A stretch of 64,000 bases of DNA from Eubacteriaceae bacterium (GCA_902363805.1 CABJBF010000003.1:1-64000), one strand, 5' to 3'. Counted from the stretch's first letter, positions 1 through 10,014 are shown. Notes: generated by a model not told the origin, from the letters alone. Made by a program: numbers and translations.

Positions 1-119
1 TTTGAAAAAGCACCCTAAGGGAGCTCTATTAAAGTTACCCTTTTTTACCACCGATATGAAAAAGAAATTTTTTACTAATTTATGGTTGACTTTTCATAGC
101 TGGTCTCCTTAAATATCAT
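1..119 (-). other. Segment downstream of malG with possible operon end
   Basis: No gene is supported here. On the minus strand an AAGGAG-like site is followed by an ATG (about 97-99) that is stopped after five codons, so any reading frame here is decayed or spurious. A short imperfect hairpin near 10-25, with GGG/CCC pairing, is followed on the minus strand by a run of five T and could end the maltodextrin importer operon. The window edge prevents a firmer statement. Confidence 0.3.
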
Positions 120-1046
120 TTAACCTTTTACTGCTCCTGCAGCCACACCTTTTATAATATGTTTCTGACATGTCAGATAGAATATAATAACAGGTATAAT
201 ACTTAATATAATAAGTGCCATTATAGCTCCTAAATCAACTGAACCATAACTTCCCTGTAAGTACTGGATATGAATAGGAATTGTTCTATATTTATCTAAG
301 TCAAGAACTAAATATGGAAGTAAGTAGTCATTCCAAATCCACATTATTTCAAGAATTCCAACTGATATAAGCGTTGGCTTTAACATTGGGATAATGACAA
401 TAAAAAATGTTCTTATTGGTCCACATCCATCAATTGCTGCTGCTTCTTCAATTTCAAGTGGTAAACCTTTTATAAATCCTGTAAACATAAATACTGCCAT
501 TCCTGCTCCAAATCCCAAATATATAATTGGAATTGACCAAGGTGTGTTAAGTCCCAATGAATCTGCTGTATTTGACAATGTGAACATTACCATCTGGAAT
601 GGTACTACCATTGAAAATACAAACAAGTAATATACTATCTTACAAACCATGCTGTCAACTCTTGCTATGTACCATGCTGCCATTGATGTACAAATCAAAA
701 TCAACGCTGTTGATAAAACTGTAATTACAAAACTATATAATACCGATTTAAAAAACGGATAATTTCCAAATGTAAAACCTTTGATATAGTTTGCCCAACC
801 TACTAACGCCTCACCAGTAGGCCATGCAAATGTGTCTGTTTTTACAAAGGTGTTAGCCTTGAAAGAGTTCATTAACACAATAAATATAGGACTAACATAA
901 ACTAAAGTTACAATTGTCATTATTGCAGTCAACAGTTTTCCATGTTTTAATGGAATTTCACTTGTCTCTTTCATTTTTTTCTTTTTCGGTGTAGCTTTCA
1001 CTGTAGAATCTTTAATTGTTGAATTCACTGTTTTCTCATTGTTCAT
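120..1046 (-). CDS. Maltodextrin-type ABC transporter permease (MalG-like)
   Basis: Inner permease subunit of a carbohydrate ABC importer, acting in the cytoplasmic membrane with the permease encoded just upstream. It has 308 residues with about six hydrophobic segments after a Lys-rich N-terminus. The EAA loop that docks the ATPase is visible around residues 200-225 (EAAAIDGCGP...P), as in the MalG family. Its ATG overlaps the stop codon of the upstream permease (TAATG), so translation is coupled. No ATPase is encoded here, so a shared MsmX-type ATPase elsewhere probably serves the system. Substrate is inferred from the neighbouring phosphorylase and alpha-glucosidase: alpha-glucans or maltodextrins. 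Confidence 0.9.
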   Translation of the reverse strand: MNNEKTVNSTIKDSTVKATPKKKKMKETSEIPLKHGKLLTAIMTIVTLVYVSPIFIVLMNSFKANTFVKTDTFAWPTGEALVGWANYIKGFTFGNYPFFKSVLYSFVITVLSTALILICTSMAAWYIARVDSMVCKIVYYLFVFSMVVPFQMVMFTLSNTADSLGLNTPWSIPIIYLGFGAGMAVFMFTGFIKGLPLEIEEAAAIDGCGPIRTFFIVIIPMLKPTLISVGILEIMWIWNDYLLPYLVLDLDKYRTIPIHIQYLQGSYGSVDLGAIMALIILSIIPVIIFYLTCQKHIIKGVAAGAVKG

Positions 1047-1972
1047 TACTGCTGCACCTCCTTAGATCTTGTTGCCTTAAGCTGGATAATTGATATACCT
1101 GCAACTAAGATAAAGAATATAACGGCTTTCGCCTGGGCAACTCCCTTACCTGTAAGAGACTGTCCGTAAAATGTGTTGTAAATGTTAAGTGCCAACATTT
1201 CTGTTGTCTTTATAACTGAACCATCCTTTAACTGTTCAAACGGCTGTCCGTTTGTTAAAGCTAAGTTCTGATCAAAAAGTTTAAATCCATTTGTTATTGT
1301 TAAGAATAAACAAATTGTAATTGATGGCATAATATTTGGAATTGTAACTCTTGTCAATGTCTGCCATTTTGTTGCTCCATCAATTTTTGCTGCTTCAATT
1401 AATTCTCCCGGAACTGCCTGCAAACCTGCAATATATATAATCATCATATATCCTACCTGTTGCCAGCACATAAGAATAATTAATCCCCAGAAGCCATATC
1501 TTGTTTCCATAAGAATTGAAGTATTAATTTTTCCTAAAACGCCATTAAAAATCATACTCCAAATATAACCAAGGACAATACCACCTATAAGGTTAGGCAT
1601 AAAAAATGCTGTTCTGAATAAGTTTGCTCCCTTAATCCCCAATGTTAATAAATATGCTATTAAGAAAGCTAACACATTTATTATAAATAGGGATACTATT
1701 GCATACAAAGCTGTATACCAAAATGCATGTATAAATGACGCATCATTAAATGCATCCATATAATTTCTAAAACCTACAAAAGAAGCATCACCTATTGTAA
1801 CAAATTCACAAAATGATAAATAAATACCTCTCAAGAAAGGATATATAAATCCAATGCAAAATGCTAAAAATGTAGGTGCTAAAAATAGAAGAAAGCATCT
1901 TTGAATAGGTTTGCGAAGAAGTTTAGAATTTACAGATGTTCCACCATTATGTTTTTTCTTTTTTCCTTTCAC
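1046..1972 (-). CDS. Maltodextrin-type ABC transporter permease (MalF-like)
   Basis: Partner permease of the sugar ABC importer, 308 residues. The N-terminus is rich in Lys and Gly, followed by six hydrophobic segments. The EAA loop is seen near residues 195-220 (EAAKIDGATKW...P). The start is GTG at 1972, chosen because AGGAGG lies 8 nt upstream and no better in-frame ATG has a ribosome binding site. It lacks the large periplasmic loop of enteric MalF, which is normal for Gram-positive homologues. It lies between the binding-protein gene (separated by a strong hairpin) and the second permease (one-base overlap). Confidence 0.9.
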   Translation of the reverse strand: MKGKKKKHNGGTSVNSKLLRKPIQRCFLLFLAPTFLAFCIGFIYPFLRGIYLSFCEFVTIGDASFVGFRNYMDAFNDASFIHAFWYTALYAIVSLFIINVLAFLIAYLLTLGIKGANLFRTAFFMPNLIGGIVLGYIWSMIFNGVLGKINTSILMETRYGFWGLIILMCWQQVGYMMIIYIAGLQAVPGELIEAAKIDGATKWQTLTRVTIPNIMPSITICLFLTITNGFKLFDQNLALTNGQPFEQLKDGSVIKTTEMLALNIYNTFYGQSLTGKGVAQAKAVIFFILVAGISIIQLKATRSKEVQQ

Positions 1973-2036
1973 TTCAATCTCCTCCTAATTCTTATTCAAA
2001 ATAGAATTTTCAATATTTTTCTATTTTTTAATAAAG

Positions 2037-2057
2037 GGGCAGACACTGTCTGCCCCA
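2037..2057 (-). terminator. Intercistronic hairpin between binding protein and permease genes
   Basis: A perfect 9-bp stem (GGGGCAGAC / GTCTGCCCC) with a 3-nt loop lies between the binding-protein stop and the malF-like start. On the minus strand it is followed by a modest T-rich run. Such elements commonly act as partial terminators or 3'-end stabilisers that let the binding protein be made in excess over the permeases; that role is inferred here. Confidence 0.65.
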
Positions 2058-2109
2058 CAATGTGTTAATAATTTAATTATGATTTTATACTTATCAATCT
2101 AAAACCTTA

Positions 2110-3399
2110 TTACTTGTTAGCTGCTTTGTACTGAGTAGCCCAGCCCTGAACGAATGCTGTCTTAACATCATCCCATGATCCGCCTGCATCATATTTGTTC
2201 ATTGCTGCTACAAGACTTGCTCTCCATTCATCTACATTTGGTGTATAGTTAAATGTCCAGTCTACATTGTAATTTCCTGCTTCAAGTAAATCGTTAGCAT
2301 TCTTTAAGAATACGTTACCGCTGTCTGCTGCCTTCTTATAAGGGATTGCACCAAACTGTTCTGCCATAACTTTTGTTCCTTCTTCTGATGTTACTAACCA
2401 TTTCATAAATTCAAGTGTTGCCTTCTGATCTGCTTTTGAAGCCTTAGCATTAACTGCCCAACAGTTTTCTGTTCCTGAACAAAGACCTGCTTTTTCTTCA
2501 CCTTCAACTCCACAGTAAATTGGAATCATCTGCATATCATCGTCTGAAATTGACTTTTTCAAAGCATCATATTCCCATGTACCATTCTGGTAGAATACTG
2601 CTTCGCCCTTCTTGAATTCGGCTTCAGCATCGTAACCACCTGTTGCCAAAGTTTTCTTGTCATATTTGCTGTTGTTGATGTATAAATCCCAAACATCCTT
2701 AAAGTTCTCTAAATATGTTCCTTTGATTTCTGAAGGAGCTTCTTTCCATCCGTCATCTCTTCCTTCATAGAATAAAGGCATATTAGCTAAATGTCCTGTA
2801 AATCTCCAAGATGATGAATCATCCATGCCTGATGATGTAAATGCATCAAATCCAAGTTTATCAGCTCTCTTATGAATATCTTCTGCAACTGATTTTAATG
2901 AAGCAAAATCTTTAATATCTGTTACTTCATAACCTGCTTTCTTAAGTAATTTCTTATTTACAATAATTCCGTAACTTTCATAACAATAACCTATTGACGC
3001 AACCTTGCCGTTTTCATCTGTTAAGTTAAATGCATCTGTACTTAATTCTTTGTAAACATCTGTATCTTTAAGATCGATGCAATAATCATCCCAAGTCTTA
3101 ACTGCTGCCTGGTTACCAACAACAAATAATGTTGGAGCTGCTGATTTACCCATCTCAGATGTTAATGTTGAATTGTAGTTTCCTGAAGCTGCTGTAACTA
3201 CTTTTACTTTAACTCCTTTTTCTTTTTCATAAGTCTTAGCTATATCCTGTAAAGCTTCATCTGCTTCAGGTTTGAAGTTTAACCAGTAAACTGATCCTTT
3301 AGCACTTGACTTATCACTGCTTGAACTGTTTCCACATCCTGCAAATAAACCTGCTACCATTGTTGCGCATAATGCTACGCTAAATAATTTTCTACGCAT
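2110..3399 (-). CDS. Sugar-binding lipoprotein of ABC importer (MalE-like)
   Basis: Extracellular solute-binding protein family 1, 429 residues, a usual length. The signal peptide ends in a lipobox (LFAGC, Cys22), so the mature protein is anchored to the outer face of the membrane after lipidation; a Ser-rich linker follows. The fold and the order binding protein, permease, permease fit the CUT1 family for di- and oligosaccharides. The ATG at 3399 has an AAAGGAGA site upstream. It is the first gene of the importer operon and sits behind a promoter flanked by two LacI-type operators (3481-3530). Maltodextrin is the most likely ligand from context. Confidence 0.92.
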   Translation of the reverse strand: MRRKLFSVALCATMVAGLFAGCGNSSSSDKSSAKGSVYWLNFKPEADEALQDIAKTYEKEKGVKVKVVTAASGNYNSTLTSEMGKSAAPTLFVVGNQAAVKTWDDYCIDLKDTDVYKELSTDAFNLTDENGKVASIGYCYESYGIIVNKKLLKKAGYEVTDIKDFASLKSVAEDIHKRADKLGFDAFTSSGMDDSSSWRFTGHLANMPLFYEGRDDGWKEAPSEIKGTYLENFKDVWDLYINNSKYDKKTLATGGYDAEAEFKKGEAVFYQNGTWEYDALKKSISDDDMQMIPIYCGVEGEEKAGLCSGTENCWAVNAKASKADQKATLEFMKWLVTSEEGTKVMAEQFGAIPYKKAADSGNVFLKNANDLLEAGNYNVDWTFNYTPNVDEWRASLVAAMNKYDAGGSWDDVKTAFVQGWATQYKAANK

Positions 3400-3480
3400 A
3401 TTTCTTTCTCCTTTTCAAATAAAAAAATAACTAAAGGTCTCCGTTGTTTCCTTCTCAAAGTTTTTCATTTAACTTCGTTT

Positions 3481-3494
3481 TGGAAACGTTTCCC
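3481..3494. promoter_or_regulatory. LacI-family/CRE-like operator O1
   Basis: TGGAAACGTTTCCC contains the perfect 12-bp palindrome GGAAACGTTTCC with the central CG typical of LacI/GalR-family and CcpA sites. It falls just downstream of the predicted transcription start of the malE-like operon, where bound protein would block elongation or initiation. Its centre is 36 bp from the second site. Confidence 0.75.
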
Positions 3495-3502
3495 ATGGCT
3501 TG

Positions 3503-3531
3503 ATACTAGCACTTTTCGGAAACGTTTTCAA
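3503..3531 (-). promoter_or_regulatory. Promoter of the malE-F-G-like operon
   Basis: On the minus strand a -35 TTGAAA (3526-3531) and a -10 TAGTAT (3503-3508) are separated by 17 bp. The upstream operator O2 overlaps the -35 and O1 follows the start point, so the layout is that of a repressed promoter. Confidence 0.7.
3517..3530. promoter_or_regulatory. LacI-family/CRE-like operator O2
   Basis: CGGAAACGTTTTCA is a near-palindrome matching O1 in its GGAAACGTTT core and overlapping the -35 hexamer. The regulator could be CcpA or a local MalR-type LacI protein; no lacI-family gene is present in this window, so the choice cannot be made here. Confidence 0.7.
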
Positions 3532-3725
3532 TGGTATTCTGACCATTTTCGGTCTTTTCAGCCTTTTAGCTAATTTTTCGTGTATTTTTTGTGCATTTTT
3601 CACATCTATTGCAACGTTTTTATATTTTTTTTATACATTTACCACAGTTTTTCTGCATTTTGTCACTCTTGTTAAACACTTTCTTTTTGCCATTTTGCTG
3701 TCTATTTTTCTGACAAATACGCAAT

Positions 3726-3776
3726 AAAAAAGTACCGTAAAAAAGTTTTATAACCAACCATTTTACGGTACTTTTA
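3726..3776 (-). terminator. Rho-independent terminator of the phosphorylase gene
   Basis: Complementary arms around AAAGTACCGTAAAA and TTTTACGGTACTTT flank an 18-nt loop. On the minus strand the stem is followed by TTTTTATTG. It lies 24 bp after the glgP-type stop and separates that unit from the importer promoter. Confidence 0.8.
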
Positions 3777-3799
3777 TTTCTATATATTTCTATATATTT

Positions 3800-6052
3800 T
3801 TATAATTTCCAAATATCTCTGTTATATTCTTCTATTGTTCTATCTGATGAAAAATATCCTGCCTTAGCAATATTAACAAGCATCTTCTTTGCCCATTCGT
3901 ATCTGTTTTCATAATCAGCATATGCCTGCTCTCTTGTCTTTACATAATCATTGAAGTCTGGGAATGTCATAAACCAGTCTTTCCAAATAAGTTCATTTGA
4001 AAGTCTTTCTAAACGTTCCTTATCACCTACTGCCATAAGTTCCTTACCTGTTATAAAGTCTACAGCTTCTTTTATTTCTGCATTTTCATTATAATATTGC
4101 GCTGCATTGTAACTTCCGTTTGCATATCTTTCTACAACAGTTTCACTTAAATCGCCAAAAATATAGATGTTATCATCGCCTACAAGTTCATGTATTTCTA
4201 CATTTGCACCATCTTCAGTTCCTAATGTAACTGCTCCATTAAGCATAAACTTCATATTGCCTGTACCACTTGCTTCTTTTGATGCAAGTGAAATCTGTTC
4301 AGAAATATCACATGCCGGAATTAATTTTTCTGCCCATGTAACATTATAATTCTCAACCATAACTACATTAAGATATGGATTAACCTCAGGGTCATTGTTT
4401 ATTAGTTCCTGCAAGCAAAGAATAAGGTGTATAATATCCTGTGCAATGATATATGCCGGAGCTGCTTTTGCTCCGAAAATTACTGTTATTGGAGTTGTTG
4501 GCTTTTTACCTGCTTTAATTTCCAAATACTTGTGAATCACATATAAAGCATTTAACTGTTGACGTTTATATTCGTGAAGTCTTTTAATCTGAATATCAAA
4601 TATTGAATTTTCATTAATTGAAATATTCTGTCTATCACGTAATACATTTTTCAATTCCATTTTCTTAGTGTCTTTTATTTCAAGTATTTTATTTAACACT
4701 TCTTCATTATCTTTATATTCTAAAAGTTTCTCTAATTGTGTAGCATCCTTTTTATATCCGTCTCCTATAAGTGATATGATAAGTTCTGTAAGCTGCGGAT
4801 TACTATGAAGTAGCCATCTTCTAAAAGTAATTCCGTTTGTTTTATTATTAAATTTTTCAGGATATATTCTGTAAAAATTATTTAGTTCAACATTTTTGAG
4901 AATATCCGTATGAAGCGATGCTACTCCATTTACACTAGAAGAATAATGAATATCTATATGAGCCATATGAACTCTTTCTTCTCTGTCAATAATGTAAACT
5001 GAGCTGTCATCATATTTTCTTCTTACCTTATCATCCAATACTTCAATAATTGGCATAAGCTGAGGTACTGCCTTTTTCAAATAAGAAATAGGCCACTTTT
5101 CTAAAGCCTCTGCAAGAATTGTATGATTTGTATATGCACATGACTTAGTAACTGCTTCTATTGCGTCGTCCATTTCTAATCCACGTTCTACCAACAAACG
5201 AATAAGTTCAGGAATAACCATTGTTGGATGTGTATCATTTATCTGGATTACAGCATAGTCTGATAAATCATAAAGTTTGCACCCTTTTTCAATACACTCA
5301 TCTAAAATAAGTTGCGCCGCACTTGATACCATAAAATACTGCTGATAAATTCTTAAAATTCTACCTGCATCATCACTATCATCAGGATAAAGGAATAACG
5401 TAAGATTCTTTTCTATATCTTCTTTATTAAAATTAATTCCGTCTTCTACAATGTTTTCATCAACACTTTCAATATCAAATAAATGAAGCTTATTTGTTGT
5501 GCTGTTATATCCTGTAACATCAATATCATACATTCTTGAAGTAACAGTCATTCCTTTAAATTTAACCTTATATGTTACATCTGTCTTATTTAACCAGCTT
5601 TTCTTAGTAAGCCATGGATCGGGTACTGTAGTCTGGGCATTATTTTTAAATATCTGCTTAAACAAGCCAAAATGATAATTTAATCCTACTCCATCCCCGT
5701 TAAGGCCTAATGTTGCTATTGAATCTAAAAAGCATGCCGCAAGTCTTCCAAGCCCACCATTTCCAAGAGACGGCTCTTTTTCAAATTCTTCTATTTCACA
5801 TAGATTTTTCCCATTATCTGCAAGTTCTTTTTTTACATCATCATAAATTCCAAGATTTATAAGATTATTTGATAACAATTTTCCTATAAGAAATTCCGCT
5901 GAAATATAATATAGTTTCTTCTTAGAATTTTTATGTTGTTTACTTTCAGCCATATTTTTGACTAAAGTAAGCAATGAATAATAAATCTCTTCGTTTGTAC
6001 ATTCTGAAATTGATTTATTATATTCTGTTTTAATAATTTCCGAAAGTTGCAT
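3800..6052 (-). CDS. glgP: Glycogen/maltodextrin phosphorylase
   Basis: GT35 alpha-glucan phosphorylase, releasing glucose 1-phosphate from glycogen or maltodextrins with inorganic phosphate in the cytosol. At 750 residues it matches the shorter form common in Clostridia. The pyridoxal-phosphate lysine lies in the conserved block [10 protein letters not shown], followed by [17 protein letters not shown]-terminal family signatures such as [16 protein letters not shown] are intact. The ATG has TAGGAGG upstream. It is a single-gene unit with its own terminator, transcribed towards the importer genes and divergent from the AraC gene at 6183. Sequence alone does not separate glycogen from maltodextrin preference; the context favours imported maltodextrin. 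Confidence 0.93.
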   Translation of the reverse strand: MQLSEIIKTEYNKSISECTNEEIYYSLLTLVKNMAESKQHKNSKKKLYYISAEFLIGKLLSNNLINLGIYDDVKKELADNGKNLCEIEEFEKEPSLGNGGLGRLAACFLDSIATLGLNGDGVGLNYHFGLFKQIFKNNAQTTVPDPWLTKKSWLNKTDVTYKVKFKGMTVTSRMYDIDVTGYNSTTNKLHLFDIESVDENIVEDGINFNKEDIEKNLTLFLYPDDSDDAGRILRIYQQYFMVSSAAQLILDECIEKGCKLYDLSDYAVIQINDTHPTMVIPELIRLLVERGLEMDDAIEAVTKSCAYTNHTILAEALEKWPISYLKKAVPQLMPIIEVLDDKVRRKYDDSSVYIIDREERVHMAHIDIHYSSSVNGVASLHTDILKNVELNNFYRIYPEKFNNKTNGITFRRWLLHSNPQLTELIISLIGDGYKKDATQLEKLLEYKDNEEVLNKILEIKDTKKMELKNVLRDRQNISINENSIFDIQIKRLHEYKRQQLNALYVIHKYLEIKAGKKPTTPITVIFGAKAAPAYIIAQDIIHLILCLQELINNDPEVNPYLNVVMVENYNVTWAEKLIPACDISEQISLASKEASGTGNMKFMLNGAVTLGTEDGANVEIHELVGDDNIYIFGDLSETVVERYANGSYNAAQYYNENAEIKEAVDFITGKELMAVGDKERLERLSNELIWKDWFMTFPDFNDYVKTREQAYADYENRYEWAKKMLVNIAKAGYFSSDRTIEEYNRDIWKL

Positions 6053-6182
6053 TTTTGTACCTCCTAAAATATTATGGTTTTATTTTTGTGTTTATATTAT
6101 AATATTGTCATCTTATAATTTATTGCATTATTCTTTCGATTATTTGCACAATACTATCCTTTTTTTATTTTGGAGGTTATTT

Positions 6183-7058
6183 ATGAATAAAGATCAATAC
6201 AAGATATATCACGAAACTAAAACTCATACACCGGACGATTTCCCATACAACACATATCTCTGTTCTATTCCTTTAGATTTCAAATCTGTTAATTTGCATT
6301 GGCATAATGAAGTTGAAATTATAGTAATAAAGAAAGGTTGCGGAATAGTTAATGTTAATTTAGTATCATACTCAGTTGAAGCCGGAAATATAATTTTTGT
6401 ATTTCCAGGTCAATTGCATTCAATAAGTCAGAATGAAGATAATATTATGGAATATGAAAATATATTATTTAAATCGAGTCTTCTTAAATCTTCAGGATAT
6501 GATTTATGTAATGATAAATTTGTTCAGTCCTTACTTTCAGGGAGTTTAAATATATATCCTGTTATTAATGATTGTTTTGAATATTATAAGCCTGTTATTA
6601 CCCAAATTAATGAAATTGACAGATTATGTGATTTTCGTCCATATGCATATCAGTTATCAGTCAAATCCCATCTGTTTCAAATATTTTATATCTTAATTTC
6701 AAGTTGTGGCTTAAACGAAGTTAAACCTATCAGTAAAAAGTCCCTTGATAAGGTAAAGTCTATTCTGACTTATATTGCAGATAATTTTCAAAGTAATATT
6801 ACTATAGAGGAAATTGCAGGTCATTGCTTTTACAGTAAATCCTATTTCATGAAATTTTTTAAGGAAACTATGGGTATGAGTTTTATACAATATCTTAATG
6901 ATTATCGTTTAGAAGTTGCAGCTAAATTATTAACCACAACTTCTGATGATATTATTGATATCTCTGTTAATACCGGATTTGAGAATTTATCTTATTTTAA
7001 CAGATGCTTTAAGAAAAAATACGGCACTACTCCGGGAAGGTACAGAAAAAAACATTAA
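6183..7058 (+). CDS. AraC-family transcriptional regulator with cupin sensor
   Basis: Regulator of 291 residues: an N-terminal cupin-like sugar-sensing domain (LHWHNEVEIIVI region) and a C-terminal pair of AraC helix-turn-helix motifs over about the last 100 residues, ending in the family signature GFENLSYFNRCFKKKYG. The ATG at 6183 is chosen over longer in-frame starts because GGAGG lies 6 nt upstream; the upstream extension is hydrophobic and unlike the family. It is divergent from the phosphorylase gene and convergent with a second AraC gene, so it probably controls the surrounding alpha-glucan genes. Confidence 0.88.
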   Translation: MNKDQYKIYHETKTHTPDDFPYNTYLCSIPLDFKSVNLHWHNEVEIIVIKKGCGIVNVNLVSYSVEAGNIIFVFPGQLHSISQNEDNIMEYENILFKSSLLKSSGYDLCNDKFVQSLLSGSLNIYPVINDCFEYYKPVITQINEIDRLCDFRPYAYQLSVKSHLFQIFYILISSCGLNEVKPISKKSLDKVKSILTYIADNFQSNITIEEIAGHCFYSKSYFMKFFKETMGMSFIQYLNDYRLEVAAKLLTTTSDDIIDISVNTGFENLSYFNRCFKKKYGTTPGRYRKKH

Positions 7059-7070
7059 TTCTTAAATATT

Positions 7071-7961
7071 TTAACTATATTTTTTCAAATCATTTATAAA
7101 AGAAAGAGGTGTCATGCGATACTTTTTCTTAAATGCCCTATGAAAATATGAAAGATTGTGAAATCCTACAGATAATGAAACTTCCATTATTGATGAGTTT
7201 CCCTTTTCAAATAGTTCGACTGCTTTTTCAAGTCGCAAATTATTAATGTATTCAACACAAGTCATATTCATATGTTTTTTAAAAAATCGCATAAAATGAT
7301 AATCACTAAAATAACAAAGTTTAGCTAATTGTGACACGGTAATTGTTTCAGAATAATGAAGTTCAATATAATCAAGTACATTTTTTATCTTGTCCGACAC
7401 CTTTTCTGTCTCCGGCACCGCTACCTTTTTACTATATTGAAGCAATAAGAATATTGTTTGTAAAAATAATGATTTCAATGCAAGTTCATAACCAATTATT
7501 GATTCGTCATATGTTGTATTAATCTGATTAAATATTTTTCTAAGAGATACATATGCCGGATGATTTGGTTTTATAACGTATGGCATGGAAAACTCCTGAT
7601 TCATAATAGGCGCAAGATACCTTGTCGAGCATATATCTGTAGAATTTCCTCCTAAAAATTTCAGGTGAAATACATATGTTTCAGAACTTACTTTTTTATT
7701 ATTTCCTAATGTTATTGAATGTAAAAACAATGGAGGAACAAATAAAATATCTCCTTCTTCTACTTCATATTCAACTAAATCAATCTTATATATACATTTT
7801 CCACTTGTAATCAACGTAAGTTCCGCCTCTTCGTGCCAATGGTTAGTTACTCCCATGTATTCTGAAGAAAGATTTGTTATATATTTTTGTACAGGAAAAA
7901 AACTTTCTCCATGTTTAGCATCTTCTTTTTGATCTATCGCAAGTGTATGTACCTTTTTCAA
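7071..7961 (-). CDS. AraC-family transcriptional regulator
   Basis: Second AraC-type regulator, 296 residues, with an N-terminal cupin segment (THWHEEAELTLI) and a C-terminal double helix-turn-helix ending GFHNLSYFHRAFKKKYRMTP. The start codon is TTG at 7961, with AGAGG 8 nt upstream; the nearby upstream ATG is out of frame. It is divergent from the alpha-glucosidase gene, sharing an intergenic region with repeated GCAGTAT motifs that may be its operator. It resembles the neighbouring regulator only at family level, so the two may sense different sugars or control different promoters. Confidence 0.87.
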   Translation of the reverse strand: MKKVHTLAIDQKEDAKHGESFFPVQKYITNLSSEYMGVTNHWHEEAELTLITSGKCIYKIDLVEYEVEEGDILFVPPLFLHSITLGNNKKVSSETYVFHLKFLGGNSTDICSTRYLAPIMNQEFSMPYVIKPNHPAYVSLRKIFNQINTTYDESIIGYELALKSLFLQTIFLLLQYSKKVAVPETEKVSDKIKNVLDYIELHYSETITVSQLAKLCYFSDYHFMRFFKKHMNMTCVEYINNLRLEKAVELFEKGNSSIMEVSLSVGFHNLSYFHRAFKKKYRMTPLSFINDLKKYS

Positions 7962-8001
7962 ATTTATTACCTCTTATCATTACTTCATATATTTTATTTT
8001 C

Positions 8002-8075
8002 AATAGCAGTATTGTGTTATATATTGTTAAAATACTGCAAGATAATTTCATTTTTTATTTTTATAATAGCAGTAT
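8002..8075. promoter_or_regulatory. Repeated GCAGTAT motifs between araC and alpha-glucosidase
   Basis: The 11-mer AATAGCAGTAT occurs at 8002-8012 and again at 8065-8075, 63 bp apart (about six helical turns). An inverted copy, AATACTGC, lies between them at 8031-8038. Direct half-sites on one helical face in a divergent promoter region are typical of AraC-type regulators, which makes these candidate binding sites. Confidence 0.5.
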
Positions 8076-8157
8076 AATACATATATTTCAATGTATTTAC
8101 ATTATATGAGTGAAAGAATTTACTAAGCATCAGTTTTAGTAAAAATGAGGTATTTAT

Positions 8158-9831
8158 ATGAATAAAAAATGGTGGCATGATAAGGTTGCTTATCAGATTT
8201 ATCCTAAAAGTTTTCTTGATACTAATGGGGATGGAATTGGTGATTTAAAAGGTATAATATCTAAACTGGATTATTTAAAAGAATTAGGAATTGACATTAT
8301 ATGGCTTTCTCCTATTTACAAGTCACCTTTTATTGATCAGGGCTATGATATTTCTGACTATTATTCTATTGCCAAAGAATTCGGAACTATGGAAGATTTT
8401 GATGAATTACTTTCTGAAGCAAAAAAACGTAATATGTACATTATAATGGATTTAGTTATAAATCACTGTTCTGATCAACATGAATGGTTTAGGAAAGCTT
8501 TAGCTGACCCTGATGGCGAATACGCTGATTATTTCTATTTCAGAGAAGGCAAAAATGGTAATCCACCTAGCAATTATCGTTCATATTTTGGTGGTAGTTG
8601 TTGGGAACCTGTACCTGGAACTGATAAATATTATTTACATATGTTTGCAAAAGAACAGCCCGATTTAAATTGGGAAAATCCAATTCTAAGACAAAAACTT
8701 TTTGATATGGTAAACTGGTGGCTTGAAAAAGGTCTTGCCGGGTTTAGAATTGATGCAATTATGAATATCAAAAAAGACCTTGATTTTCCTGATTTTGGAC
8801 CTGACGGTCCTGATGGCTTGTCAGGATGTTGGCGCATGATAGAGAGTGTTGATGGAATAGGCGAATTGTTAGACGACTTAAAGAAAAACACGTTTGAGAA
8901 ATATGAAGCATTTACTGTTGCCGAAGCTTTTAATTTAAACAAATCTGAACTTAATAAGTTTATTGGCGAAAACGGATATTTCTCAACTATTTTTGATTTC
9001 AGTGCGCAGTGCCTTAGTGACGGTAAACATGGTTGGTATGATTCACCTGACATCACTTTTAAGAAGTGGCGTGAAACCATAATTAACTCACAACTTGATG
9101 TCCAAAAGGTTGGATTTGAAGCAAATATTATAGAAAACCATGACGAACCTCGTGGAGTATCAAGATTTTTACCTGAATATGCCAGAAACGCTGATGGTAC
9201 AAAAATGCTAGGGACAATAAGTGTTTTGCTTCGTGGAATTCCATTTATTTATCAGGGGCAGGAAATTGGAATGCAAAATGCCATTTGGAAAAGCGTTGAT
9301 GAATTTAACGACATAAACACAATAGACCAATATTACATTGCAAGAAAAGCCGGACTTAATAACAAAGACGCGTTAGCTGCTTGCTGTAAAATGAGCCGTG
9401 ACAATGCAAGAACACCTATGCAGTGGAGTTCTTGTAATAATGCAGGCTTTACAAATGGTACACCTTGGTTAAAAGTAAATTCAAATTATAAACTAATTAA
9501 TGTTGAAAACCAGGAAAAAAATCCTGACTCTGTGCTTAACTACTACAAAAAATTAGTGTCAGTGCGCAAATCTCCTGAATATATAGAAACATTTACTTAC
9601 GGCGAATTTATTCCTGCATATGAAAACACTGAAACAGTTATGGCTTATTATCGTGTATTTAATAACAAACGTATACTTGTTATTGCAAACTTTGGAAAGG
9701 ATACTGCTACCGTTCCCGTTGAATATTCCTTTAAGCACATTATTCTTTCTAATAAAGGCAGGAGTTCTCTACCGACTACCTCTATTAGCCTTGAAAGCTG
9801 TGAAGTTCTTGTTTTAGAGTGTGATAATTAA
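8158..9831 (+). CDS. malL: GH13 alpha-glucosidase (oligo-1,6-glucosidase type)
   Basis: Cytosolic GH13 enzyme of 557 residues with no signal peptide, of the oligo-1,6-glucosidase/MalL group that cleaves maltose- and isomaltose-type linkages. The four GH13 regions are present: DLVINH near 102, GFRIDA with nucleophile Asp199, the acid/base Glu256 in TVAEAF, and NHDEPR with Asp329. The ATG has GAGG upstream. It completes the pathway: importer, phosphorylase, hydrolase. The substrate linkage (alpha-1,4 versus alpha-1,6) cannot be fixed from sequence by eye. A strong terminator follows. Confidence 0.9.
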   Translation: MNKKWWHDKVAYQIYPKSFLDTNGDGIGDLKGIISKLDYLKELGIDIIWLSPIYKSPFIDQGYDISDYYSIAKEFGTMEDFDELLSEAKKRNMYIIMDLVINHCSDQHEWFRKALADPDGEYADYFYFREGKNGNPPSNYRSYFGGSCWEPVPGTDKYYLHMFAKEQPDLNWENPILRQKLFDMVNWWLEKGLAGFRIDAIMNIKKDLDFPDFGPDGPDGLSGCWRMIESVDGIGELLDDLKKNTFEKYEAFTVAEAFNLNKSELNKFIGENGYFSTIFDFSAQCLSDGKHGWYDSPDITFKKWRETIINSQLDVQKVGFEANIIENHDEPRGVSRFLPEYARNADGTKMLGTISVLLRGIPFIYQGQEIGMQNAIWKSVDEFNDINTIDQYYIARKAGLNNKDALAACCKMSRDNARTPMQWSSCNNAGFTNGTPWLKVNSNYKLINVENQEKNPDSVLNYYKKLVSVRKSPEYIETFTYGEFIPAYENTETVMAYYRVFNNKRILVIANFGKDTATVPVEYSFKHIILSNKGRSSLPTTSISLESCEVLVLECDN

Positions 9832-9881
9832 ACTGTAATAATAAAAAGGATTGGTTTATATAATTTTCTTAAAGTTCATCA

Positions 9882-9930
9882 TTCAAGGTTCTAAACTTTA
9901 CTTCTTAAGATTTAGAGCCTTGAATTTTTC
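9882..9930 (+). terminator. Terminator after alpha-glucosidase gene
   Basis: Arms 9882-9895 and 9911-9924 pair over 14 bp with one G-T wobble (TTCAAGGTTCTAAA / TTTAGAGCCTTGAA) and are followed by TTTTT on the plus strand. Confidence 0.8.
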
Positions 9931-10014
9931 ACTTTTATAAAATACTATATACCAATCCGTATCCATCACAGTTGTAAACTTTTGACCAAACATAATTGTT
10001 ATTGTTTTAACTTA

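Noticed and set aside
6105..6182. Longer N-terminus for the AraC regulator
   Set aside because: The extension is hydrophobic and atypical, and GGAGG is placed exactly for the ATG at 6183.
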